Shown here in pieces: positions 47,506 to 56,789 of a stretch of 64,000 bases of DNA. A program made the translations under genes and the position numbers. A model generated the notes under the pieces. That model made no database searches, was not told where the DNA came from, and was given only the letters and a program-made list of their open reading frames with translations. The stretch spans positions 5,134,001 through 5,198,000 of the forward strand of contig NZ_FNSY01000001.1 of NCBI RefSeq assembly GCF_900105515.1, in the 5' to 3' direction. Position 1 is the first letter of the stretch, and the number at the start of each line of letters is the position of its first letter. Source of the stretch: Streptomyces sp. 2131.1. Lineage in GTDB: Bacteria; Actinomycetota; Actinomycetes; Streptomycetales; Streptomycetaceae.

Positions 47506-49398
47506 ATGAGCAGAGGATCTTTTGACTGGCGCGAATTCCTGGGGCGCTGGCAGGACGAGTGGATTCCGGCCGAGGACGACGAGGAGGCGGGCGAAGAGGG
47601 GCCGCGCCCGCTCGGCGTACCGGGGGCGGCCGAGGCCGAGATCGCCGCCGCCGAGGCCCGCCTCGGGCAGCGGCTGCCGTCCTCGTACCGGGCGTTCCTG
47701 GCCGCGAGCAACGGATGGCAGGTGGACCAGACCGCCGGGATCTACCGGCTCGGCGGCGCCGAGGACATCGAGTGGTTCGGGGACCCCTTCGGTATGACCC
47801 CGATGTACGAGGAGAACCTCGGCGAGAATCCGCGCCCCGAAGAGGTCCTGATGGCCGGGATGTGGACCCGCGCGCTGCGCCTGGAGACCGACTCCGACAT
47901 GTCGTACGCGCTCCTCGACCCGGGCGACACCGACGAGGACGGCGAATGGGCCCTGTACGTCTACAAGGGCTGGGGCGGTGAGTACCCGGAGCGCTACGCC
48001 TCGTTCCGCGCGTTCATGGAGGACATGTACCGGCACTTCCACGGCGACCGCGCCGCACAGCCCGGCTTCGTGAACGCGACCACGCGCGCCCAGGACGCCG
48101 GTGTCGAGGAGGCCAGGCGGCTGGCCCTGTGCGGACGGTACGAGGAGGCCGTGCCGCTGCTGGAGGACGCGCAGTCCTTCGGCCGGCCGCACAGCCGTGT
48201 GCTGCTCCAGCAGATCCGGCAGTTCCTCGCCCCGAGCGGCCACCAGGACTACGGCATGCTGGTCGGCGACCCCCGCTACCTGTCCGAGTTCCTGCCCGTG
48301 CAGGCCCTGGAGCCCGGCCGGGGTACGGGGCGGCGGCCGGGCGGGGACGGCCACTGGCTCGGGATGATCGCCGCGCGGGGCGTCCCCCGCGAGACGGCCG
48401 AGGCCCTCCTCGGCGCCGTCCGGGACGGCACCCACCGCTACGCACCCGACGGCGCCTGGGGCCTGGCCGTCGCCCGCGCCCGGGACGAGGCCCGCTGGGG
48501 TGCGACGGACGCCGCCTGGCGCACGCTGCGCGCCGGCCTTCCGGACTGGGAGACCACCGGCCCCTCGCTGATCGCCCCGGTCGGCCTGGTCGCCGACCCG
48601 TACCTCGGCCCGCTGCTCACCCCGGAGCGCGGCGCCGAACTCCTCGCCACTCCCCGCTCCGGCGAACGCGGCCCCGCCCCCGTCCCCGTTCCGGACCTCG
48701 ACCCGCCAGGCCTCCTCTGGCTCACCGAGCCCGACACCTACCAGCCGTCCTTCTCCGGCTACCGCTGCGTCTGGGTGGAGGACGTGTCCCCGGACCGCCT
48801 GCCCGCACTCCTCGGCGCGGAGGGCGCCACTCTCGGCGCCCCCATGAACGTCCGCATGACCGCGTACCACCGACGCGACCGACAGGGTCTCGACGACGCC
48901 GAGCCGTGGGAAAGCCGGGCCACGGTCAGCGTCGGCCGCACCGCCGAGGGCTGGTCCTTCGCCTTCGACGGCGAGTCCCACCTGCCGGGCGACCGCCTCG
49001 CTCCGCCCTCCGTGGCCGCCTCCGCCACCGGCCGGGCGGTCGTGGTCTGGAACGAGCCCCGGCGCGAGGACCCCGATCCCGCCCGCTCCGCCTTCCACCT
49101 CTCCGTCGCCGAACAGGGTCGCGAGCTCTACGCGTTCACGGTCCGGGGCGCAGAAATCCAGCGCTTCGGAGAGATACCCGAGGCCCTGGCTCCCGACCGG
49201 CTCATCCGCCCCGAGGACACCCCCCTCGCCAACGAACGCCGCTTCCTGACGGCCCTCCACACCGAACTCAACCTCTCCCTGCCCCGCTTCGCCCTCTCCC
49301 GCGGCGCCCTCCACAGCTTCCCCACCCGCTCCTGGACCCGCGCCCCGCGCCCGGGGGAGAGCTACGCGTACCTGAGCATCCGCCGGCACCGCCCCTGA
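47506..49398 (+). CDS. SMI1/KNR4 (SUKH)-domain protein, 630 residues
   Basis: Residues 30-180 form a SUKH domain (AEIAAAEARLGQRLPSSYRA; FLAASNGWQVDQTAGIYRL), a fold used in bacterial immunity proteins and regulatory scaffolds. The remaining 450 residues have no family I recognise: an acidic helical middle (ARRLALCGRYEEAVPLLEDA, TPR-like) and a beta-rich end. No signal peptide. No toxin gene is nearby, so it is not an obvious immunity partner. ATG at 47506 with a weak ribosome site. It stands alone, convergent with glnA. Confidence 0.8.
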   Translation: MSRGSFDWREFLGRWQDEWIPAEDDEEAGEEGPRPLGVPGAAEAEIAAAEARLGQRLPSSYRAFLAASNGWQVDQTAGIYRLGGAEDIEWFGDPFGMTPMYEENLGENPRPEEVLMAGMWTRALRLETDSDMSYALLDPGDTDEDGEWALYVYKGWGGEYPERYASFRAFMEDMYRHFHGDRAAQPGFVNATTRAQDAGVEEARRLALCGRYEEAVPLLEDAQSFGRPHSRVLLQQIRQFLAPSGHQDYGMLVGDPRYLSEFLPVQALEPGRGTGRRPGGDGHWLGMIAARGVPRETAEALLGAVRDGTHRYAPDGAWGLAVARARDEARWGATDAAWRTLRAGLPDWETTGPSLIAPVGLVADPYLGPLLTPERGAELLATPRSGERGPAPVPVPDLDPPGLLWLTEPDTYQPSFSGYRCVWVEDVSPDRLPALLGAEGATLGAPMNVRMTAYHRRDRQGLDDAEPWESRATVSVGRTAEGWSFAFDGESHLPGDRLAPPSVAASATGRAVVVWNEPRREDPDPARSAFHLSVAEQGRELYAFTVRGAEIQRFGEIPEALAPDRLIRPEDTPLANERRFLTALHTELNLSLPRFALSRGALHSFPTRSWTRAPRPGESYAYLSIRRHRP

Positions 49399-49420
49399 GC
49401 CACCGGACCCGGACGTAAAC

Positions 49421-49463
49421 GGGCCGGGCCCGCCCCTCCGTCGAGGAGGAGCGGGCCCGGCCC
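49421..49463. terminator. Bidirectional terminator between SUKH gene and glnA
   Basis: Outer 13-bp perfect stem (49421-49433 / 49451-49463) plus an inner CCTCC/GGAGG pairing separated by a mismatch. Confidence 0.8.
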
Positions 49464-49484
49464 GGCGTGTGCGCGATCCGCGGT

Positions 49485-50894
<1,410 letters not shown>

Positions 50895-50991
50895 CCAACT
50901 CCTCCTACTCCCGGCCCGGGAGGGACGGGGTTGCAGCTCGTTGTGTGACCAGTGCGGTGGCACACGCTGGACCCGACCATAGGCAGACCGG

Positions 50992-51029
50992 ATTTCTCAA
51001 GCATGACCCATTTGTTTCGCCGAAGTTAA
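50992..51029 (-). promoter_or_regulatory. GlnR-binding region of glnA
   Basis: On the minus strand, TTAAC-N6-GAAAC-N6-GTCAT-N6-GAAAT: four boxes at exact 11-bp steps (51025-51029, 51014-51018, 51003-51007, 50992-50996). Matches the GlnR consensus and the layout upstream of glnII. Confidence 0.85.
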
Positions 51030-51191
51030 CCGGCGCGAGTGCGACGGGCCGTCCCATGGTCTTCGCACTGCCTCCTTCCCCCTGCCTCGCGGGTTTCTCA
51101 CCCGTTTCAAACGGGTGTCCGAGGAATGGGACGAGGAGTGGGACGGCACCCACCGGGGAAGGCGCACGGCCCGGCGCAGTACCGTGTTCGG

Positions 51192-51659
51192 GTGGACAAC
51201 AGGCAAGCAATCGGATCGTGGCTCTCCGGGCCGCGCGCGGCCGCCGAGGAGATGGGCGCCGACTTCGGCCACCGGGGCAAGCGGCTCGGCCTCCCCGAGC
51301 AGGGCCCCGGGGCCATCGCCCCGCTCGGCCGGCGCTTCGGGGCCCTCTTCATCGACTGGGCCCTGTGCATGCTGATCGCATACGGACTGTTCGCTCGCGG
51401 TGACCAGCAGGCGTCCGGCAACTGGGCACTCGGCATCTTCCTCGTGATGAGCGTCCTCACGGTCGGCACGATCGGCTGCACCCCGGGCAAGCGCATCGTG
51501 GGCATCCGCGTCATCTCCGAGGACGGCGGCCGCCTCGGCCTCGTACGCGTCCTCATCCGCAGCGTGCTCCTCTGCCTGGCCATCCCCGCCCTGGTCTGGG
51601 ACCGAGACGGCCGCGGCCTCCACGACCGCCTGGCCCGCGCGGTCCAGGTCCGCATCTGA
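51192..51659 (+). CDS. RDD-family membrane protein
   Basis: A 155-residue protein with the RDD signature: PLGRRFGALFIDWALCMLIA (R...D), a second helix WALGIFLVMSVLTVGTIG, TPGKRIVGIRV, and GLHDRLARAV with the final D-R. GTG start at 51192 follows a GTG-rich stretch and gives MDNRQAIGSWLSGPR; earlier in-frame codons overlap the glnA promoter region. RDD proteins are small transporters or membrane regulators; function here is unknown. Divergent from glnA. Confidence 0.87.
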   Translation: MDNRQAIGSWLSGPRAAAEEMGADFGHRGKRLGLPEQGPGAIAPLGRRFGALFIDWALCMLIAYGLFARGDQQASGNWALGIFLVMSVLTVGTIGCTPGKRIVGIRVISEDGGRLGLVRVLIRSVLLCLAIPALVWDRDGRGLHDRLARAVQVRI

Positions 51660-51672
51660 GGCGCAGGGAAGC

Positions 51673-51722
51673 GCGAAGAGGGCGGGCCGTGAACCACGTG
51701 GTTCACGGCCCGCCCTCTTCGC
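51673..51722. terminator. 50-bp perfect palindrome
   Basis: Bases 51673-51697 are the exact reverse complement of 51698-51722, with no spacer, between convergent genes. The hairpin would form with its centre CCACGTGG as the loop. Confidence 0.85.
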
Positions 51723-51735
51723 TTCTCCGGACGAG

Positions 51736-52443
51736 TCAGCGCATCTTGCCGCGCGGCATCCGCATGCCCTTCGGCATGGGCCCCTTCGGGAGGGGCATGT
51801 TGCTCATGAGGTCCCCCATCGCGCGGAGGCGGTCGTTGGCGGCCGTCACCTGGGGGCCGGTCAGGACGCGGGGGAGCTTGAGCATCTTGGTGCGGACCTT
51901 CTTCAGGGGCACCTGGCCCTCGCCGTTGCCGACGATGATGTCGTGGACGGGGACGTCCACCACGATGCGGGCCATCTTCTTCTTCTCGGCCGCGAGCAGG
52001 CTCTTCACCCGGTTCGGGTTGCCCTCGGCGACCAGCACGATGCCCGCCTTGCCCACGGCGCGGTGGACGACGTCCTGGCTGCGGTTCATCGCGACCGCGG
52101 GGGTCGTCGTCCAGCCGCGGCCCACGCGGTCCAGCACGGCCGCCGCGGCGCCCGGCTGGCCCTCCATCTGCCCGAAGGCGGCGCGCTCGGCGCGGCGTCC
52201 GAAGACGATCGCCATCGCGAGGAGGGCGAGCACGAAGCCCAGGATGCCCAGGTAGATCGGGTGGTCGATCAGAAAACCGATCGCGAGGATGACACCGAAG
52301 GTGACGATTCCCACACCCGCGACCACAAGACCGATCTTGGAGTCGGACCGCCTGGTCATCTTGTAGGTCAGAGCGATCTGCTTGAGCCGCCCCGCGTTCT
52401 CGGCGCTGTCCGCGCCTTCAGTGGTGTTTGCCTTCCTCGCCAT
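51736..52443 (-). CDS. DUF4191 membrane protein
   Basis: A 235-residue protein conserved in actinobacteria next to lipA. A charged N-terminus (KQIALTYKMTRRSDSKIG) is followed by two adjacent hydrophobic helices (IGLVVAGVGIVTFGVILAIGF; IYLGILGFVLALLAMAIVFG), then a soluble domain (RVGRGWTTTPAVAMNRSQDVVHRA; GIVLVAEG). The Met/Lys/Pro-rich tail PLPKGPMPKGMRMPRGKMR is basic. Role unknown; position suggests a link to lipoate synthesis or membrane functions. Confidence 0.88.
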   Translation of the reverse strand: MARKANTTEGADSAENAGRLKQIALTYKMTRRSDSKIGLVVAGVGIVTFGVILAIGFLIDHPIYLGILGFVLALLAMAIVFGRRAERAAFGQMEGQPGAAAAVLDRVGRGWTTTPAVAMNRSQDVVHRAVGKAGIVLVAEGNPNRVKSLLAAEKKKMARIVVDVPVHDIIVGNGEGQVPLKKVRTKMLKLPRVLTGPQVTAANDRLRAMGDLMSNMPLPKGPMPKGMRMPRGKMR

Positions 52444-52453
52444 GCGATGAAGT

Positions 52454-52777
52454 TTACGTGGCCCGGGAACGGCGGGCGGCCACGGCCTCCCGTTCCGGCA
52501 CGTAGCCGGACTCGACCCGGTCCTCGGCCCGGCGGCGGTCCTCCAGGACGGCCGTCCAGGCGTTGCGGCGGGCGGTGCGCTGGCCGCTGCTGAGCAGCAG
52601 CGACTCGACGGCGCGGAGGGCATCGGTGACGGTCGGGATGACGGTGGCGCGTACCGGCGCGGCCTGCATCGTGGAAGTCCCCTCGGAAACGATCTGCGTG
52701 TGCTGCGCGGACTGGAGACGTCGCGCGGGGGAGACGGTGGTGGACGGAGTCACCACGTCATCGCGCTGCGCGTTCAT
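52454..52777 (-). CDS. Small hypothetical protein
   Basis: A 107-residue protein conserved (from memory) in Streptomyces between lipA and the DUF4191 gene. The C-terminal part is helical and charged (TDALRAVESLLLSSGQRT; AVLEDRRRAEDRVES). The N-terminal third is Ser/Thr/Gln-rich, and an internal Met (MQAAPVRATVIP) at 52668 is an alternative start. No motif recognised. It lies 10 bp upstream of the DUF4191 gene, so probably co-transcribed. Confidence 0.7.
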   Translation of the reverse strand: MNAQRDDVVTPSTTVSPARRLQSAQHTQIVSEGTSTMQAAPVRATVIPTVTDALRAVESLLLSSGQRTARRNAWTAVLEDRRRAEDRVESGYVPEREAVAARRSRAT

Positions 52778-52938
52778 CCAGGGTCACTGTTCGGTGTTAC
52801 CAGCGCATGACCGGTCGGTCAAACACCAATGAAACCTTGATACGGGCGCCGCGCACGCCGACGCGGTCCGTCCGCGCCCCGGGGCCTCTCGGACCTGCGG
52901 GGAGCGGCCGGACCGCGTCGTTGCGGGCGTCGCGCGGC

Positions 52939-52976
52939 GGTGGCCGCCTGTGTGCGGTCTCACACGGGCGGCCACC
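52939..52976 (-). terminator. lipA terminator
   Basis: A 16-bp stem with one mismatch (52939-52954 / 52961-52976) and a 6-nt loop, 21 bases after the lipA stop. Confidence 0.75.
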
Positions 52977-52997
52977 GGCCGGAATGCTGCGGGGTGC

Positions 52998-53960
52998 TTA
53001 CGCGGAGGGCGTCGGGACCTGCGCCTCGCGCCGGTCCATCGCCTGCTGGAACAGCCGGCCCGCGCGGTACGAGGAGCGGACGAGCGGTCCGGACATGACG
53101 CCCGAGTACCCGATCGCGTCGGCCTCGTCCTTCAGCTCGACGAACTCGTCGGGCTTGACCCAGCGCTCGACGGGGTGGTGGCGCACCGACGGCCGCAGGT
53201 ACTGCGTGATCGTGATGAGCTCGCAGCCCGCGTCGTACAGGTCCTGGAGCGCCTCGCTGACCTCTTCGCGGGTCTCGCCCATGCCGAGGATCAGGTTCGA
53301 CTTGGTCACCAGGCCGGCCTCGCGAGCGCGGGTGATGACCTCCAGGGACCGCTCGTAGCGGAAGCCGGGGCGGATGCGCTTGAAGATGCGCGGCACCGTC
53401 TCCACGTTGTGCGCGAGCACCTCGGGGCGCGAGGAGAAGACCTCGGCGAGCTGCTCGGGCTCGGCGTTGAAGTCGGGGATCAGCAGCTCGACCTTGGTGC
53501 GGCCGGCCTCCCGGTCCGCGGTCAGCGCGTGGATCTGGCGCACGGTCTCCGCGTACAGCCAGGAGCCGCCGTCCTCCAGGTCGTCGCGGGCGACGCCGGT
53601 GATGGTGGCGTAGTTCAGGTCCATCGTGACGACCGACTCGCCGACACGGCGGGGTTCGTCCCGGTCCAGGGCCTGCGGCTTGCCCGTGTCGATCTGGCAG
53701 AAGTCACAGCGCCGGGTGCACTGGTCGCCGCCGATGAGGAACGTGGCCTCGCGGTCCTCCCAGCACTCGAAGATGTTGGGGCAGCCGGCCTCCTGGCACA
53801 CCGTGTGCAGGCCCTCGCTCTTGACGAGTTTCTGCAGCTGGTTGTACTCGGGGCCCATCTTCGCCCGCGTCTTGATCCACTCGGGCTTGCGCTCGATGGG
53901 GGTCTGGCTGTTCCGGACCTCGAGGCGCAGCATCTTGCGCCCGTCGGGTGCGACAGACAC
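52998..53960 (-). CDS. lipA: Lipoyl synthase
   Basis: A 320-residue radical-SAM enzyme that inserts two sulfurs into protein-bound octanoyl chains. The auxiliary cluster is CQEAGCPNIFEC (C-x4-C-x5-C) and the radical-SAM cluster is CTRRCDFC (C-x3-C-x2-C). HNVETVPRIFKRIRPGFRY and KSNLILGMGET are typical. The start is taken as GTG 53960 (MSVAPDGRKMLRLEVRN), preceded by GGGGAG; the frame is open 23 codons further. Follows lipB in the same direction; target proteins include the pyruvate dehydrogenase complex encoded by aceE and its partners. Confidence 0.96.
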   Translation of the reverse strand: MSVAPDGRKMLRLEVRNSQTPIERKPEWIKTRAKMGPEYNQLQKLVKSEGLHTVCQEAGCPNIFECWEDREATFLIGGDQCTRRCDFCQIDTGKPQALDRDEPRRVGESVVTMDLNYATITGVARDDLEDGGSWLYAETVRQIHALTADREAGRTKVELLIPDFNAEPEQLAEVFSSRPEVLAHNVETVPRIFKRIRPGFRYERSLEVITRAREAGLVTKSNLILGMGETREEVSEALQDLYDAGCELITITQYLRPSVRHHPVERWVKPDEFVELKDEADAIGYSGVMSGPLVRSSYRAGRLFQQAMDRREAQVPTPSA

Positions 53961-54041
53961 TCCGGCACTCCCCTTTGCTTTCACTGCATTGGATTCTTCG
54001 GCGAACACCAGGGTACGCCCGTAGTTCATTCGGTTGTACGT

Positions 54042-54059
54042 CTGCCCAACCTGGGGCAG
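54042..54059 (-). terminator. Weak hairpin between lipB and lipA
   Basis: CTGCCC / GGGCAG, 6-bp stem, 6-nt loop, 33 bases after the lipB stop. Too weak to end all transcription; lipA may be partly co-transcribed. Confidence 0.35.
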
Positions 54060-54092
54060 GCGGGGCCTATTCCCGGAGGCGTGTTCCGTGGG

Positions 54093-54905
54093 TCACGCCG
54101 TGGCCATGGCGTCGCCGGTGCGTTCGATCGTACGGGGGGCGAGTTCGGCGTTCTCCAGGATGTCCCGGAGGTGCCTCTCGACGACGGGGAGGACCTCGGC
54201 GATGGTGATGTCGCGGCCGAGTTCGTAGCTGAGCGAGGTGACACCGGCGTCCCGGATGCCGCAGGGCACGATCCGGTCGAACCAGGTGTTGTCGGGGTTC
54301 ACGTTGAACGAGAAGCCGTGCATGGTGACGCCCTTGGCGACCCGGATGCCGATCGCGGCGAGCTTGCGGTCCTCGCGGCGCTGTCCGGCGTTGGAGGGGG
54401 CGTACTCCGGGCCGTTGAGCCGGGGGTCGAACTCCTCGTCCGCCAGGCGCGGGTCGAAGTCGAGCGTGAGGCCGCCGAGGGCGGGGCGCTGCTCGACGGG
54501 GTCCCCGAGGACCCAGACGCCGCTGCGGCCCTCGACGCGGCTGGTCTCGACGCCGAACTCGGCGGCGGTGCGGATGAGGGCGTCCTCCAGGCGGCGCACG
54601 TGGGCGACGACGTCGACGGGGCGCGGGAGCTTCTGGATCGGGTAGCCGACGAGCTGGCCGGGGCCGTGCCAGGTGATCTTGCCGCCGCGGTCCACGTCGA
54701 TGACGGGGGTGCCGTCGAGGGGGCGCTCGCTGTCGGCCGTGCGCCTGCCCGCGGTGTAGACGGGCGGGTGTTCCAGGAGCAGGCAGGTGTCCGGGACGGT
54801 GTCCTCGAACCGTGCCGCGTGCACCTCGCGCTGCTTCTGCCACGCCTCCTGGTAGTCGACGGCGTTCTCGCCGAATCCCATACGGACGAACCGGAGCTCA
54901 GTCAC
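54093..54905 (-). CDS. lipB: Lipoyl(octanoyl) transferase
   Basis: A 270-residue transferase that moves octanoate from acyl-carrier protein onto lipoyl domains. Signatures: LLLEHPPVYTAGRRT, GGKITWHGPGQLVGYPI (the conserved H-G-P-G-Q), KLAAIGIRVAKGVTMHGFSFNV with the catalytic Lys, and FDRIVPCGI with the catalytic Cys. GTG start at 54905 (MTELRFVRMG) fits the family; the frame is open further. Substrate supplier for LipA next door. Confidence 0.96.
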   Translation of the reverse strand: MTELRFVRMGFGENAVDYQEAWQKQREVHAARFEDTVPDTCLLLEHPPVYTAGRRTADSERPLDGTPVIDVDRGGKITWHGPGQLVGYPIQKLPRPVDVVAHVRRLEDALIRTAAEFGVETSRVEGRSGVWVLGDPVEQRPALGGLTLDFDPRLADEEFDPRLNGPEYAPSNAGQRREDRKLAAIGIRVAKGVTMHGFSFNVNPDNTWFDRIVPCGIRDAGVTSLSYELGRDITIAEVLPVVERHLRDILENAELAPRTIERTGDAMATA

Positions 54906-55181
54906 GGAAGCAGCCTCTCTCCTCGCGGTGCCGTGGGCCGGGGGGTGTCCCCGGGCCGCGTCACCCTGCACGAATCGCGCCCCAGTCACTGTACGACCGG
55001 CCTCTGCGCGTGGGCCCGGCAGGTCTTCCCGTCAGCGCCGTCCACAATCCTCACACGATCGGATGAATGTGGAGCGAATGGTGCGGCGGCCGCCCGGGCG
55101 ACGGCTAAATTCGCGCCGTTCGTCAGAGGAGGCCCCGAGGGCTGCCCGCCCCGCCCCCGAAGGCAGGAGACCCTACAGCTG

Positions 55182-56771
55182 ATGTCGGAACGACCTCCGC
55201 AGCGCACGCCCAACCGCCGGCTCGCGGCGCTCATCACCGAGGCCGGTTTCTCCAACGCCGGCCTCGCCCGCCGGGTGGACCAGCTCGGCCTCGAACACGG
55301 CCTCGACCTGCGGTACGACAAGACCTCCGTGACCCGCTGGCTGCGGGGCCAGCAGCCCCGGGGCACCACGCCCGCGCTGATCGCCGAGGTCTTCACGCGG
55401 CGCCTGGGCCGCCGCCTCTCCGCGCAGGACCTGGGCCTGGACGCATGCGCCCCGGTCTACGCGGGTCTGGAGTTCGCGGCGACCCCGGCCGAGGCGGTCG
55501 ACATCGTCAGCGGGCTGTGGCGCAAGGACTCGGGCAGCCAGACCGAGCTGCGGAAGATCGCGTTCACCCCGGCCGGTCTCGTCGTCCCCAGCCGGGACTG
55601 GCTGATCGGCCGGGCGGACGAGTGGGTCGGCAGGCCGGCGCCCGGCGCGCCCGTGAGGGCCGGTGCCGTGAGGCCCGCGGCCGGTGCGCAGGTCCCGGTC
55701 GTGCCCGCCTCGTACGCGGCGCACGGGGCCGTCGTGCCCGAACAGGGCGGCGGGCGGCACGGCGTGCGGGGGCCGGTGCCCTCGCGGCCCGGCGGGGCGC
55801 CCGCGCCGCCCGGCGCCCCGGCCGCCACCGGTGTGCCCCGGCAGCGGCAGACCGAGCGGGGTTCGGGGCTCAGGGTCGGCGAGGGGGACGTCGCCGCGCT
55901 GCGTTCGGTCGCCGAGCTCTTCCGCACCCTCGACCACGCCTACGGCGGCGGGCACGCCCGGCAGGCCCTCGTGCGGTACCTGGAGCACGAGACGGAGCCG
56001 ATGCTGCGGGGCACGTACGGGGAGGCGACCGGGCGGCGGCTGTTCGCGGCCGCCGCCGACCTGACCCGGCTGGCCGGCTGGACCTCGTACGACATCGCGG
56101 CGCACGGGCTGGCCCAGCGCTACTTCGTACAGTCGCTGCGGCTCTCGCAGGCGGCCGGGGACCGGGCGTACGGCAGCTATGTGCTGATCACCATGAGCCG
56201 TCAGGCGGTCTACCTCGCGCACGGGCGGGAAGCGGTGCAGCTGGCCCGGGTGGCCCAGCAGGGCATCGGCTCGGCCGCGCCGCACACCGTCATGGCCCTG
56301 CTGCACGCGGTGGAGGCGCGCGGGCACGCGGTGCTCGGGGACGCCAAGGCGTGCACGGCCTCCCTGGCCCGGGCGGAGCGCGCGCTGGAGGCCGCCCGGC
56401 CGGGCGACGAGGTGCCGCACTGGGCGCGCCACTTCGACGAGGCGCAGCTCGCCGACGAGTTCGGGCACTGCCACCGCGACCTCCAGCAGTACCGGCCGGC
56501 CGCCCAGTACGCGGAGCGCGCGCTCCAGCTGCGCGCCCCCGCGTACGCCCGGAGCAGGCTGTTCTGCCGGGTGGTGCTGGCGTCCGCCCGGCTCGGGCTC
56601 GGGGAGCTGGACCAGGCGTGCCGGCTGGGCGCGGAGGCGGCTCAGCAGGCGGCCGAGATGCGTTCGGCGCGGGCCACGGAGTACGTGCGGGACTTCGAGC
56701 GCCGGCTGGAGCCCTTCCGGGACGCCGCCGCCGTCCGGGGCTACCGGGAGCGGGTGGCGGCGCTGGGCTGA
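55182..56771 (+). CDS. NsdA-like regulator with HTH-like N-terminus and TPR-like repeats
   Basis: A 529-residue protein. The N-terminal 90 residues (PNRRLAALITEAGFSNAGLA...YDKTSVTRWLRGQQPRG) resemble an XRE-like helix-turn-helix. A Gly/Ala/Pro-rich linker occupies about residues 160-230. The last 300 residues are helical TPR-like repeats (GDRAYGSYVLITMSRQAVYL; LQQYRPAAQYAERALQL). Such proteins act as developmental or antibiotic regulators in Streptomyces (NsdA type). ATG at 55182, with AGGAG 12 bases upstream. Divergent from lipB. Confidence 0.8.
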   Translation: MSERPPQRTPNRRLAALITEAGFSNAGLARRVDQLGLEHGLDLRYDKTSVTRWLRGQQPRGTTPALIAEVFTRRLGRRLSAQDLGLDACAPVYAGLEFAATPAEAVDIVSGLWRKDSGSQTELRKIAFTPAGLVVPSRDWLIGRADEWVGRPAPGAPVRAGAVRPAAGAQVPVVPASYAAHGAVVPEQGGGRHGVRGPVPSRPGGAPAPPGAPAATGVPRQRQTERGSGLRVGEGDVAALRSVAELFRTLDHAYGGGHARQALVRYLEHETEPMLRGTYGEATGRRLFAAAADLTRLAGWTSYDIAAHGLAQRYFVQSLRLSQAAGDRAYGSYVLITMSRQAVYLAHGREAVQLARVAQQGIGSAAPHTVMALLHAVEARGHAVLGDAKACTASLARAERALEAARPGDEVPHWARHFDEAQLADEFGHCHRDLQQYRPAAQYAERALQLRAPAYARSRLFCRVVLASARLGLGELDQACRLGAEAAQQAAEMRSARATEYVRDFERRLEPFRDAAAVRGYRERVAALG

Positions 56772-56789
56772 CCCGGGCCCTGTGTGCGG

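Noticed and set aside
52809..52820. GACCGGTCGGTC dyad upstream of the small gene at 52777
   Set aside because: TetR-like half-site pattern, but short, in very GC-rich DNA and with no adjacent regulator.
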